A stretch of DNA of 64,000 nt from Rubrobacter xylanophilus (lineage in GTDB: Bacteria; Actinomycetota; Rubrobacteria; Rubrobacterales; Rubrobacteraceae): NCBI RefSeq assembly GCF_007164525.1, contig NZ_AP019791.1, forward strand, positions 62,001-126,000, given 5' to 3'. Position numbers and translations under genes: made by a program. The notes beneath the pieces are model-generated. The model did no database searches and was not told the DNA's origin. It saw nothing but the letters and a program-made list of their open reading frames with translations. Below are positions 7,258 to 15,772 of this stretch, in pieces; positions within the stretch are counted from its first letter, which is position 1, and every line of letters begins with the position of its first letter.

Positions 7258-8817
7258 CTAGGGGGTATCCAGGAACAGGGAGGAGGCTTCGCTGGCGTAG
7301 GCGGTGAGCCAGTGGAGGTCTTCCTCGTTGAAGGGTTCTGTGGAGTGGCGGGTGGCGTAGACGACGCCCACGATCCTACCGTTGTGGGAGACGGGGACGG
7401 CCACCGAGTTGCTCCATCGGGTATTGGTGCGGGCCTGGGGCAGGCGGCGCGGGCCGGTAACTGTCAGGGTGGGGGTGCCTGTACGGGAGACCATCTCGAT
7501 GACGCTGCGGTCCTGGTCCTGGAGCCTCGAGGCGGGGTTTGTGGTCAGGGGGATCATCTCGGGCATGCGCACCAGGGCGACCCTTTCGGCCTTCAGTTCC
7601 TGGCGGATCTCCTCCGCCGTCCGTTCGGGCGGGAGGGCGGGGTCCAGCTTTCTCTGGTGGGGGCGTCGGAAGACCAACCGGGAGGAGAGGATGAAGTTCA
7701 CGCTCGTTCCGGCGGCGATCCCCAGCAGGTTGAAGAGGACGTAGTAGGGAAATTCGTCCGAGACGTACTTCAGGAGCGGGTAGTAGACGGCGAAGTTGGC
7801 CCCGATGCCCATGATGGCGACCGGGTAGGCCAGCGCTCCCCGCAGCAGGAAGTGGATCCTGCTGGAGTGGCGGACGTCTCGCCAGGTGAAGGCGTTGTTC
7901 AGCAGGAAGTTGCTCAGGATGCTCACGCCGACGGCGAACATCCAGGCTATTACCTTGTGGGCGTCGAAGTATTCGGCCAGCGTGATCAGGGTGAAGTTGT
8001 TCACCAGTACGCCGGAGGCTCCGACCATCGCGAACTTCCAGAAGCGGCCCGCCGAGGGGACGTACCAGAACAGGCTGGCTATGTGCGCCAGGTACTCCAG
8101 TCCCTGGTGCAGCGTGGCCTTCGAGACACCCGCGTTGCGCGCCTCGAATTTCAGGGGGATCTCCACCACCTTCAGCTCCGGAGCGCAGACCAGGATCTCC
8201 AGAAGGACCTTGAAGCCCGTGGGGCGGAACTGGATGTCCTGCACCGCCTCGTTGCGTATTAGAAAGAAACCGGACATCGGGTCCGAGGTCTTGCGGGCCT
8301 CGCCGAAGATCAGCTGCGCGAGGTACTTGCTGCCCAGTGAGACGACCTTCCGCAGCGGGCCCTGCAGGCCGGCGTAGCTCCCGCCCCGGGCGTAGCGGCT
8401 GGCCACCACCACGTCCGCGTTCGTGCTTTGGGCGGTCTGAAGCATCTGACGCACCTTGTGCGGGGGGTGCTGCAGGTCGGCATCCATCACGCAGGTGTAG
8501 ACGCTGCCCGAGGCCACCTCGTCGAGCCCCCGGGTCACCGCGGTGGAGAGGCCGCCCTCCCTCTCCGGTCCCTCGCGCCGGATCAGGGAGATCCTGCCGT
8601 CCTCCCGTCCCAGGGACCGGATGATCTCCGGGGTCTCGTCGGTCGAATCGTCCACGAAGACCACCCGATAGTCCAGATCCCCGAGGCTCTCGCGCAGCCT
8701 CCGTATCAGCAGGGGCACGTTCTCCGCCTCGTTGCGGGTGGGGATGACCAGCGTCAGCAGAACCTTCCTCCGCCGCCCGGTGCCGACGCCCGCGACCGTG
8801 CGCTCCTCCACGCCCAT
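7258..8817 (-). CDS. Family 2 glycosyltransferase fused to GtrA and GAF-like domains
   Basis: The 519-residue protein joins three modules. Residues about 20-250 are a GT2 domain like polyprenyl-phosphate sugar synthases (LVIPTRNEAENVPLLIRRL, metal motif in MDADLQHPP). Residues about 262-385 are a GtrA domain with four transmembrane segments, often linked to moving lipid-linked sugars across the membrane. Residues about 400-519 look like a GAF sensory domain (NSVAVPVSHNGRIVGVVYA, FNEEDLHWLTAYASEAS). The GT2-GtrA pair is common; the GAF tail is unusual. It appears monocistronic. Confidence 0.88.
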   Translation of the reverse strand: MGVEERTVAGVGTGRRRKVLLTLVIPTRNEAENVPLLIRRLRESLGDLDYRVVFVDDSTDETPEIIRSLGREDGRISLIRREGPEREGGLSTAVTRGLDEVASGSVYTCVMDADLQHPPHKVRQMLQTAQSTNADVVVASRYARGGSYAGLQGPLRKVVSLGSKYLAQLIFGEARKTSDPMSGFFLIRNEAVQDIQFRPTGFKVLLEILVCAPELKVVEIPLKFEARNAGVSKATLHQGLEYLAHIASLFWYVPSAGRFWKFAMVGASGVLVNNFTLITLAEYFDAHKVIAWMFAVGVSILSNFLLNNAFTWRDVRHSSRIHFLLRGALAYPVAIMGIGANFAVYYPLLKYVSDEFPYYVLFNLLGIAAGTSVNFILSSRLVFRRPHQRKLDPALPPERTAEEIRQELKAERVALVRMPEMIPLTTNPASRLQDQDRSVIEMVSRTGTPTLTVTGPRRLPQARTNTRWSNSVAVPVSHNGRIVGVVYATRHSTEPFNEEDLHWLTAYASEASSLFLDTP

Positions 8818-8918
8818 GACCGCACTAGGCTAGCATATCGGGTGAAAGCCCCCAAGATGCGTGGTTAACTTGCCTTGTCCGAAGGAGCGTCTTCGGCACG
8901 TCGCATCGAAAGGAGGGC

Positions 8919-9206
8919 ATGGAGAGAGAAGCGCGGAGAAAGCGGGTCCACGTCTACGTCTCTGGCCGGGTCCAGGGAGTGTTCTTCCGGGACTCCACCC
9001 GTGAGCGGGCACGGCGTCTCGGGGTCTCCGGCTGGGTGTGCAACCTGCCGGACGGCCGGGTGGAGGCGGTCTTCGAGGGCGAGTCCGGGGCGGTGGACGA
9101 GATGGTGCGCTGGTGCCACGAGGGGCCGCCGCACGCCCGGGTGGAGAGCGTCGAGGCCGAGGAGGAGCCGGTCTCCGGGGGCTCGGAGGAGTTCGAGGTG
9201 CGGTGA
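8919..9206 (+). CDS. acyP: Acylphosphatase
   Basis: This small enzyme hydrolyses the carboxyl-phosphate bond of acylphosphates. The 95-residue protein has the family pattern GRVQGVFFRDSTRERARRLG with the phosphate-binding Arg, then GWVCNLPDGRVEAVFEG with the catalytic Asn. The ATG at 8919 follows a strong AAAGGAGGG site. It overlaps the rnhC start by 4 bp. Confidence 0.95.
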   Translation: MEREARRKRVHVYVSGRVQGVFFRDSTRERARRLGVSGWVCNLPDGRVEAVFEGESGAVDEMVRWCHEGPPHARVESVEAEEEPVSGGSEEFEVR

Positions 9207-10114
9207 GCGGGCTCCCCGAGAACCTCAGGCGTTATCTGGAGGAGCACGGGGTGGAGGTCGCGGGCTCGCGCCGGATAGACCACGGCACCCAGTACCGGCT
9301 CGTCCGAGGCAGCGAGGAGGCGACCCTGAACGTCTACGACACGGGGAGGGTTCTGGAGGGGGGAAGGGCCACCGGACTGCGAGAGCTCCTGCGCGGCTGG
9401 CGGGAGGGGAACCAGGGAGCACCGGCGCGGCGGTTCCGCGGATCCGCGGCCCCCGGCCCCAACCCGCTGCCCAGGATCGGGATCGACGAGGCCGGCAAGG
9501 GGGAGTATTTGGGACCGCTGGTGGTGGCCGGGGTGCGGCTCGCGGGCGCGGCGGAGGACCTGCGGCTGCGGGAGCTCGGGGTGCGGGATTCCAAAGCCCT
9601 CAATCCGGAGCGGGTGCTGCGGCTCGCCGGGGCGATAAGGGAGGAGCTCGGAGGGGGGGCGGTGTGCGTGATCTCGCTTGCTCCCCGGGAGTACGAGCGG
9701 CGCCGGAGGGCCGCCGGGGGAAACGTCAACCGGCTTCTGGCCGAGCTGAATCTGGAGATCACGGAGAGCCTCATGGACGGTACGGTGCGGGTGGTCGTCG
9801 TGGACTCTTTCGGCGAGCGTGCGCGGTCGTACATCGAGGGGCGGCTACCTCCCGGGCTGCGGCTTGAGGTCCGGCCCCGGGCGGAGGACGACGTGGCGGT
9901 GGCGGCCGCCTCGGTGCTGGCCCGGGCGCGGTACCTGGAGGAGATGGAGGAGCTCTCCCGCCGGTTGGGCGTGGTGCTACCCCGGGGGAGCTCGGAGCGG
10001 GTGCTCGAGGTCGCCCGGCGGGTATACGAGGAGCGGGGCGAGGAGGGGCTCGCCGAGATCGCCAAGCTGCACTTCGCCACCACCGGGCGGGTGGTCTCAC
10101 GCGCCGAACGTTAG
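9203..10114 (+). CDS. rnhC: Ribonuclease HIII
   Basis: RNase HIII cleaves RNA in RNA/DNA hybrids during replication and repair. The 303-residue protein has the extra N-terminal TBP-like domain of HIII enzymes (about 1-75, ending NVYDTGRVLEGG). The catalytic domain begins RIGIDEAGKGEYLGPLVVAG, where GEYLGP is closer to HIII than to HII. Further acidic sites are in VRDSKAL and VVDSFGE. The GTG start at 9203 overlaps the acylphosphatase stop. Confidence 0.9.
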   Translation: MSGLPENLRRYLEEHGVEVAGSRRIDHGTQYRLVRGSEEATLNVYDTGRVLEGGRATGLRELLRGWREGNQGAPARRFRGSAAPGPNPLPRIGIDEAGKGEYLGPLVVAGVRLAGAAEDLRLRELGVRDSKALNPERVLRLAGAIREELGGGAVCVISLAPREYERRRRAAGGNVNRLLAELNLEITESLMDGTVRVVVVDSFGERARSYIEGRLPPGLRLEVRPRAEDDVAVAAASVLARARYLEEMEELSRRLGVVLPRGSSERVLEVARRVYEERGEEGLAEIAKLHFATTGRVVSRAER

Positions 10115-10146
10115 CAGAGAGAGATATATAGAGGAGGATTCTTTTC

Positions 10147-11169
10147 ATGATCGACCTTCGCAGCGACACGGTGACCCGGCCCTCGGAGGGTATGCGCCGG
10201 GCGATGTACGAGGCGCCGGTGGGGGACGACGTCTTCCGGGAGGACCCGACGGTGAACCGGCTGGAGGAGTACGTGGCGGATTTGCTCGGCAAGGAGGCCG
10301 CCCTCTACGCGCCCTCCGGCACCATGACGAACCAGATCGGGATCCACGTGAACACCTCGCGGGGCGACGAGATCCTGGTCCACGAGGGGGCCCACGTCTA
10401 CAACTACGAGGCCGGGGCCCCGGCGCTGCTCTCCGGGGTCCAGATCCGGCCGCTCCCCGGGGAGGGCGGCGTCATAGCCCCCGAAACCTTGCGGGATGCG
10501 ATCCGGCCCGAGAACGACCACTTCCCCCGGACCCGGCTGCTCTGCCTGGAGAACACCCACAACGCGGCGGGCGGCAGGATCTACCCGCTGGAGAACTTCG
10601 CCGCCGCCGCTGCCGAGGCGCGCCGGCACGGCCTGAGGGTTCACCTCGACGGTGCCCGGCTCTTCAACGCCCAGGTGGCCACCGGCATCCCGGCCCGCGA
10701 GTGGGCTGCACACGCCGATACGGTCTCCGTGTGCGCCTCGAAGGGGCTCGGGGCCCCGGTCGGTTCCCTGCTCGCCGGGGATGAGGAGACAATCCGGGAA
10801 GCCCGGAGGGTGCGCAAGGCGTTCGGCGGCGGGATGCGCCAGGCCGGCGTCGTAGCGGCCGCCGCCCTCTACGCCTTCGAGAACAACGTCGAGCGCCTGG
10901 CGGAGGACCACGAGCGGGCCCGGCGCCTCGCCGGGGGGCTCGCCGCGGCCGGCTACGAGGTGGAGCCGCCGGAGACGAACATGGTGCTGGTCCGGGTGGA
11001 GGACGTGCCGGGCTTTCTGCGGGAGCTGGCGCGCAGGGAGGTGCTCGCCACCCCCGGACGCCCGGGATACGTCCGGTTCTGCACCCATCTCGACATCGGC
11101 GACGAGGAGATAGAGCGGGCGGTGGAGCGGGTCGCGGGGCTCGTCTCGGTGGCGGCCGGTCGCCATTGA
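10147..11169 (+). CDS. ltaE: Low-specificity L-threonine aldolase
   Basis: This PLP enzyme splits threonine or allo-threonine into glycine and acetaldehyde. The 340-residue protein starts MIDLRSDTVTRPSEGMRRAM, the classic N-terminus. It has VGDDVFREDPTVNRLE, the HLDGARLFNA segment, and the PLP lysine in SVCASKGLGAPVGS. A GAGGAGG site precedes the ATG. Its stop overlaps the next acetyltransferase start by 3 bp. Confidence 0.95.
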   Translation: MIDLRSDTVTRPSEGMRRAMYEAPVGDDVFREDPTVNRLEEYVADLLGKEAALYAPSGTMTNQIGIHVNTSRGDEILVHEGAHVYNYEAGAPALLSGVQIRPLPGEGGVIAPETLRDAIRPENDHFPRTRLLCLENTHNAAGGRIYPLENFAAAAAEARRHGLRVHLDGARLFNAQVATGIPAREWAAHADTVSVCASKGLGAPVGSLLAGDEETIREARRVRKAFGGGMRQAGVVAAAALYAFENNVERLAEDHERARRLAGGLAAAGYEVEPPETNMVLVRVEDVPGFLRELARREVLATPGRPGYVRFCTHLDIGDEEIERAVERVAGLVSVAAGRH

Positions 11170-11636
11170 GCTTCGGGGTCCGCAGGGCGAAGCCCGGAGA
11201 GCTGGCCCCGGCGTTGCGGTTCCTGGAGGAGGGCCTCCGTGGCGGCCGGTCGTTCCCGGAGAGCATCACGGGGAGGATCTGCCGGGACGTCGCCGCCGGC
11301 GACATGGAAATCTTCGTGGCCCGCTCCGGGCGGGGTGTTGTCGGGGTTCTCACCCTCGCCTACCGGACGAGTCTCGCCTCGGGGGAGGTCTTCGCCAGCA
11401 TCGAGGACCTCTACGTCCTGCCGCCCGAACGGGGGCGCGGTGCGGGCGGCGCCCTGCTCGCGGCCGCCGAAGACCGGTGCCGGGAGCGGGGCGTCTCCTA
11501 CCTGGAGGTCCAGGCCGACGGCGAGGCGGCGCAAGGCTTCTACGCCTCCAGGGGGTTCGTCGGGGCGTCCGGCATCAGGGTGATGTCTCGGTCCCTTCCC
11601 CTAGCTCCAGCACCTCGTAGACGGAGATCTCCCTGA
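11166..11636 (+). CDS. GNAT-family N-acetyltransferase
   Basis: The 156-residue protein has a single GNAT fold. The acetyl-CoA loop is in LYVLPPERGRGAGGALLAAA (about 80-100), followed by YLEVQADGEAAQGFYASRGF. Substrate unknown. The TTG start at 11166 overlaps the ltaE stop, so it is probably co-translated. Its last 60 or so bases overlap the convergent GNAT gene tail-to-tail; the arginine-rich last residues look like read-on beyond the fold. Confidence 0.83.
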   Translation: MSFGVRRAKPGELAPALRFLEEGLRGGRSFPESITGRICRDVAAGDMEIFVARSGRGVVGVLTLAYRTSLASGEVFASIEDLYVLPPERGRGAGGALLAAAEDRCRERGVSYLEVQADGEAAQGFYASRGFVGASGIRVMSRSLPLAPAPRRRRSP

Positions 11637-12084
11637 AGCCCAGCCGCCGGTAGAACTCCCGACCCCTTCTGTTGGCTGCCGCGACCTGCAGGGAGATCCC
11701 GGCGGCCCCCTTCTCGCGGGCCCACCGCTTCACCTCCTCGAGCAGCGCCCTGCCGGCGCCCCTGCTCCGGTGTTCGGGAACCACGAAGACGTCGTCCACC
11801 GCGGCCCAGGTCCGCGAGTTGAAGGTCGGCGAGCCCTCCCGCAACTCGCCGGAGACGAACCCGATCAGGCGCCCGTCCTTCTCCGCCACGAACAGGAAAG
11901 AATGGGCGCTCGAGGCTAAATCCGCCAGAAAACGGCGCATGATCCGCTCGGCGTTCGCCGAGGTGGCGTAGATGGGATCGTAAGAGGCATGCTCGGCGGC
12001 GCTCTGCATCCAGAGCCGGGCCGCCGCCGTTGCATCCTCGCGGCGCCCCGGGCGAATGCTGAATTCTTTCGGCTCGCGTGCCAC
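11575..12084 (-). CDS. GNAT-family N-acetyltransferase
   Basis: The 169-residue protein has a GNAT domain with the loop VFVVPEHRSRGAGRALLEEV (about 95-115), and ISLQVAAANRRGREFYRRLG after it. The N-terminal FSIRPGRREDATAAARLW is typical. The gene is convergent with the plus-strand GNAT gene and overlaps it by 62 bp. The two are not close copies. Substrate unknown. Confidence 0.83.
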   Translation of the reverse strand: MAREPKEFSIRPGRREDATAAARLWMQSAAEHASYDPIYATSANAERIMRRFLADLASSAHSFLFVAEKDGRLIGFVSGELREGSPTFNSRTWAAVDDVFVVPEHRSRGAGRALLEEVKRWAREKGAAGISLQVAAANRRGREFYRRLGFREISVYEVLELGEGTETSP

Positions 12085-12131
12085 CCGCCAATCTTAGCCC
12101 ATGCGCCGCTGGCCTTTCTCGCCGGGATCCG

Positions 12132-12160
12132 TGGACTTTTCCGCTGCGGGCGGGTAGAGT
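12132..12160 (+). promoter_or_regulatory. Possible promoter of the glmS transcript
   Basis: TGGACT (12132-12137) and TAGAGT (12155-12160) are 17 bp apart, about 160 nt upstream of the ribozyme cleavage site. The long leader 12165-12315 shows no gene. A Shine-Dalgarno-like AAGGAGGTG at 12191-12199 has no ATG, GTG or TTG at proper spacing. Confidence 0.35.
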
Positions 12161-12316
12161 TAGATTCCTCACGGTGTCGGCGCGCGAGAGAAGGAGGTGT
12201 CGCCGGAGAGAGATACACCCCGACGCCTTTCGGGCATGAGCGTGGAACGGGTCGGACGGGAAGGAAGCCCCAGGCACGAGAGAGGCGGAGGAGAGGACGA
12301 AACGGGAAAATCCGTG

Positions 12317-12454
12317 TATAAGCGCCAGGACTCCGGATCGGCGGGTCCGGAGTTGACGAGGTAGACGTTTATCGAGCTTTCGGCGGGTGCGTCTCGGCCC
12401 TCGGGCGGTCGTTAGGGCGGCGACAAATCCCGGCGGCGACGTCGGGGACAAAAC
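12317..12454 (+). ncRNA. glmS ribozyme (glucosamine-6-phosphate-sensing)
   Basis: This self-cleaving riboswitch uses glucosamine-6-phosphate as cofactor and lowers glmS expression. The hallmark blocks occur in order: ATAAGCGCCAGGACT with the cleavage site between A12321 and G12322; a P2 stem (ACTCCGG with TCCGGAGT); TTGACGAGG; TTATCGAGCTTTCGGCGG; a P3 stem AGACG/CGTCT (12363-12367 with 12390-12394); a GCCCT/AGGGC stem; and a terminal stem ending GGGGACAAAAC. This matches the Bacillus subtilis glmS ribozyme as I remember it. It lies 114 nt before the glmS ATG. Confidence 0.9.
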
Positions 12455-12567
12455 GCCGGCCCGGGCCCGGAGCGGGGTATTTGCGTGCGTTGTCCCGCTC
12501 GCGGTCCTTCCTCTGCCTTTTGCCGGGCTTCCCTCCCCTTCGAGAGAAGAGGAGGTTGTCAGGGAAG

Positions 12568-14406
12568 ATGTGTGGCATCGTCGGTTATGTGGGTCGCGAG
12601 GATCGCTGCGTGGAGGTGTTGCTCGAGGGGCTCAGGCATCTGGAGTACCGGGGCTATGATTCAGCCGGGCTTGCGTTGCAGCGCCCCGACCGGATAGAGC
12701 GGATACGCAGGGTGGGGCATCTGGAGAACCTGGAACGGGCCTTGCGGGAGCGCAACGGGGACTACTCCCGGGTGACCACCGGCGTGGGGCATACCCGCTG
12801 GGCCACCCACGGCCGCCCGAGCGAGGAGAACGCCCACCCGCACCTCGGAGGGAGCGGAGCGGTGGCCGTGGTGCACAACGGGATCATCGAGAACTTCGCC
12901 GCGCTCAAGGCCGAGCTGGAGGGACGGGGGGTGCGTTTCGACTCCGAGACCGACACCGAGGTCGTGGCCCACCTGCTGGAGGAGCGGGTGCTCGCCGGGG
13001 CCGGCCTGCGGGAGGCGTTCGCGGAGATCCTGCCCCGGCTGGAGGGTACGTTCGCCATCGCCGCGATAAGCATGAAGGAACCCGGCCGGATAGTGGCGGC
13101 CCGGCACCAGAGCCCCCTCGTGGTCGGGTTGGGCGAGGGAGAGAGCTTTCTGGCCAGCGGGATCCCGGCGCTGCTCGGCAGGACCCGGAGGTTCCTCCTC
13201 GTCGAGAACGGGGAGGTGGCCGAGCTGACCGCCGATTCGGCACGCATCTTCGATGCCGACGGGCGGCCCGTCGAGCGCGGGGTCTTCGAGGTGGACTGGG
13301 ATGCAGAGGCCGTCGAGCTCGGGGGATTCGAGAGCTACATGCTCAAGGAGATCCACGAGCAGCCCACGGCCCTGCGGGCGACCCTGGCCGAGTACCTGGG
13401 TCCCGAGGGGGAGGTGGACCTCTCGCCCGCGGGACTGTCCCTCGCCGATGTAGGACGGGTCGTGGTGGTCGCCTGCGGGACCGCCTACCACGCCGGTCTG
13501 CTCGGGAAGACCTACATAGAGCGGCTGGCGGGGCTGCCGGTGGAGGTCTCGGTGGCCAGCGAGTACCGCTACTCGGACCCGCTCGGGGACGAGAGGACGC
13601 TGGTGGTGGCCATCTCCCAGAGCGGCGAGACCATAGACACTCTCGCGGCGGTCGAGGCCGCCCGGGGATTCGGGGGGAAGGTGCTGGCGATCACCAACAC
13701 CCGCGGCTCCCTCATCACCCGAGAGGCCGACGCCGTCCTCCTCACCGGAGCCGGACCCGAGATCGGGGTGGCCGCCACCAAGACCTTCCTGACCCAGATC
13801 TCCGCCCTTCAGGCCCTCGCGCTCGCGCTCGCCGCGGCGCGCAAGACCCTCCCGGAGGACGAGCTGCTCCGGCTGGGGCGCGGCCTGCGGCGGCTGCCGG
13901 AGCGGGTGGAGGAGGCGCTCGGGCTCGCCGAGCCGGCGGCCTGGAAGGCCGCCGGTCTCTTCGAGGAGGCCCGCTGCGCCCTCTTCCTGGGGCGTGGTCC
14001 GGCCTATCCGGTGGCTCTCGAGGGGGCCCTGAAGCTCAAGGAGATCTCCTACCTCCCCGCCGAGGGTTACCCGGCGGGCGAGATGAAGCACGGACCCATC
14101 GCGCTGGTGGACGAGCGGTGCCCGGTGGTCGCCGTGATCGGGGAGGGGCTGCTGCGCGAGAAGACCCTCTCCAACATAGAGGAGACCGTGGCCCGCGGAG
14201 CACCCGTCGTGGCCGTCGCCGACCCCGGAGACCGGCAGGCTCGGCGCGTCTCGCGCCTGCTGCTGCCCGTACCCGGCGACGACGGCCTGCTGGGGCCCTA
14301 TCTCTGGACGGTGCCGCTGCAGCTGCTCGCCTACCACGTCGCTCGTGCCCGCGGGCTCGACGTGGACAAGCCGCGCAACCTGGCCAAGAGCGTCACCGTG
14401 GAGTAG
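12568..14406 (+). CDS. glmS: Glutamine-fructose-6-phosphate aminotransferase (isomerising)
   Basis: GlmS makes glucosamine-6-phosphate from fructose-6-phosphate and glutamine, the first step to UDP-GlcNAc and peptidoglycan. The 612-residue protein has the Ntn glutaminase domain (MCGIVGYVG with catalytic Cys2, HTRWATHG) and two SIS domains (from about 285, with SQSGETIDTLAA and TNTRGSLITREAD). It ends DVDKPRNLAKSVTVE, the standard tail. ATG 12568 is fixed by the essential Met-Cys N-terminus. The upstream ribozyme gives feedback control by product. Confidence 0.98.
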   Translation: MCGIVGYVGREDRCVEVLLEGLRHLEYRGYDSAGLALQRPDRIERIRRVGHLENLERALRERNGDYSRVTTGVGHTRWATHGRPSEENAHPHLGGSGAVAVVHNGIIENFAALKAELEGRGVRFDSETDTEVVAHLLEERVLAGAGLREAFAEILPRLEGTFAIAAISMKEPGRIVAARHQSPLVVGLGEGESFLASGIPALLGRTRRFLLVENGEVAELTADSARIFDADGRPVERGVFEVDWDAEAVELGGFESYMLKEIHEQPTALRATLAEYLGPEGEVDLSPAGLSLADVGRVVVVACGTAYHAGLLGKTYIERLAGLPVEVSVASEYRYSDPLGDERTLVVAISQSGETIDTLAAVEAARGFGGKVLAITNTRGSLITREADAVLLTGAGPEIGVAATKTFLTQISALQALALALAAARKTLPEDELLRLGRGLRRLPERVEEALGLAEPAAWKAAGLFEEARCALFLGRGPAYPVALEGALKLKEISYLPAEGYPAGEMKHGPIALVDERCPVVAVIGEGLLREKTLSNIEETVARGAPVVAVADPGDRQARRVSRLLLPVPGDDGLLGPYLWTVPLQLLAYHVARARGLDVDKPRNLAKSVTVE

Positions 14407-15279
14407 CTACCGGAGGACGGTGAGGGCCGAGGGCTCTATCCGGAAGGACATCGGCAGGCGGCCCCACGCCTCCCCGTCGAGCTGCACCGGCACCGGGGAC
14501 CCTCCCAGGGGCCGGGCCTCCACGCCGGGGACGGAGACCGAGGGCATCCGGCGGCTCAGGGGACGCTTGGCGAGGATCGTGGCCAGGATGTCTGGGCGGA
14601 GCAGGCTCCGCACCCGCTCCACCAGCACCACCTCCAGCCGGCCGTTCGTCAGCGAGGCGTGCTCGGCGGACCAGAAGTCCCCACCGTAGTTGTGGCCGTT
14701 GGCCACGATGGCGAAGCGCGCCCTGCGCCGCTCGCCGCCGCAGGAGACCTCGAACGGAGGAATCTCTGAGGTCAGGAAGACCTTGAAGGCCATCAGCGCG
14801 AACGCCGTGCGCCGCAGGCGCCGCTTGATGCCCGGTGTCACCTCCAGCACCACGCTCGCGTCGAAGCCGATGCCCGCCATGCACGCGAAGCGCCGCTCCG
14901 CCCCCGATGCGTCCCGGGCCACCCCGAGGTCTATCCGAACGGCCCTCCCCTCCAGGATCCTGCGGCAGGCCCGTTCCGGGCTCAGCGGGATGCCCAGCTC
15001 CCGGGCCAGCACGTTCGCCGTCCCCAGGGGCAGGATGCCGAGGCGCGCCTCCCGGTGCAATCCGTTGATCACCTCGTTTATAGTGCCGTCGCCGCCCGCC
15101 GCCACCACCAGCCGGGCGCCCGCCAGGGTGGCGAGCTCCGTGGCGTGCTTCGGTCGCTCCGTGGGCCAGACCTCCGCCCGCATGCCGCCCCGCTCCAGCG
15201 CCTCCGCGCACAGCTTCAGCCTGCGCATGCTCACCCGCCCGGAGGCCGGGTTGCCGATGATCACCGCCTCTTCGCGCAT
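14407..15279 (-). CDS. Diacylglycerol kinase-family lipid kinase (YegS/DgkB-like)
   Basis: This family phosphorylates diacylglycerol or related lipids. The roughly 290-residue protein has VIIGNPASGR at the N-terminus, the nucleotide-binding VVAAGGDGTINEVINGL, and LGILPLGTANVLARELGIP. A minus-strand TATGAT (15294-15289) touches an upstream in-frame ATG at 15288, so the ATG at 15279 is preferred and would be leaderless. The stop abuts the glmS stop (convergent). Exact lipid substrate unknown. Confidence 0.88.
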   Translation of the reverse strand: MREEAVIIGNPASGRVSMRRLKLCAEALERGGMRAEVWPTERPKHATELATLAGARLVVAAGGDGTINEVINGLHREARLGILPLGTANVLARELGIPLSPERACRRILEGRAVRIDLGVARDASGAERRFACMAGIGFDASVVLEVTPGIKRRLRRTAFALMAFKVFLTSEIPPFEVSCGGERRRARFAIVANGHNYGGDFWSAEHASLTNGRLEVVLVERVRSLLRPDILATILAKRPLSRRMPSVSVPGVEARPLGGSPVPVQLDGEAWGRLPMSFRIEPSALTVLR

Positions 15280-15322
15280 GCCGTGCATATCATAAGCTCT
15301 TTTTCACCGGTTAACTCTGGCG

Positions 15323-15328
15323 TAACAT
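15323..15328 (+). promoter_or_regulatory. -10 box of acpS, likely leaderless transcript
   Basis: TAACAT lies 6 nt before the acpS ATG at 15335, and no ribosome site is present. Transcription would start at or next to the ATG. The -35 region (about 15300-15307, T-rich) is weak. Confidence 0.4.
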
Positions 15329-15334
15329 AGGCGC

Positions 15335-15751
15335 ATGGACGGCAAAAACTACTTCGTGCCCGGGGTCGGGGTCGACGTGGTGGACGTCGAGCGCATGAAG
15401 CTCGCCCTGCAGAGGACCCCCAAGATCCGACAGCGCCTCTTCACGGAGGACGAGATCTCCTACTGCGAGAAGTTCCGCTTCGCCGAGCGCCACTACGCCG
15501 CCCGCTGGGCCGCCAAGGAGGCGGTGTGCAAGGCGCTGGGGTGCGGCCTGATCCAGTGGAACGGCGTGGAGGTCGTCCGCAGGCCGCGCCGGGCTCCCTC
15601 GGTGAGGATCCGGGGCAAGATAAAGCGCTTCGCCGATACGGTGGGCATCCGGGAGGAGGACCTCTTCATCTCCATAACCCACTCGGAGCTCTCCGCGGTG
15701 GCCGTATGCGTCGTGCGCCGGCAGGAGCCCGGCGGCGACGGACGGGCCTGA
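15335..15751 (+). CDS. acpS: Holo-[acyl-carrier-protein] synthase
   Basis: AcpS moves 4'-phosphopantetheine from CoA to acyl carrier protein. The 138-residue protein has the magnesium-binding GVGVDVVDVERMK, then FAERHYAARWAAKEAVCKALG (the Glu/Lys signature) and SITHSELSAVAVCV. It is followed by nnr and alr, a common bacterial order (acpS-nnr-alr). Confidence 0.96.
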   Translation: MDGKNYFVPGVGVDVVDVERMKLALQRTPKIRQRLFTEDEISYCEKFRFAERHYAARWAAKEAVCKALGCGLIQWNGVEVVRRPRRAPSVRIRGKIKRFADTVGIREEDLFISITHSELSAVAVCVVRRQEPGGDGRA

Positions 15752-15772
15752 TTGGGCTAATCTATCCCCGAC

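Noticed and set aside
12191-12238. A strong Shine-Dalgarno-like AAGGAGGTG with an ATG at 12236.
   Set aside because: Spacing of about 37 nt is too long and the frame runs into the ribozyme; it is part of the glmS leader.
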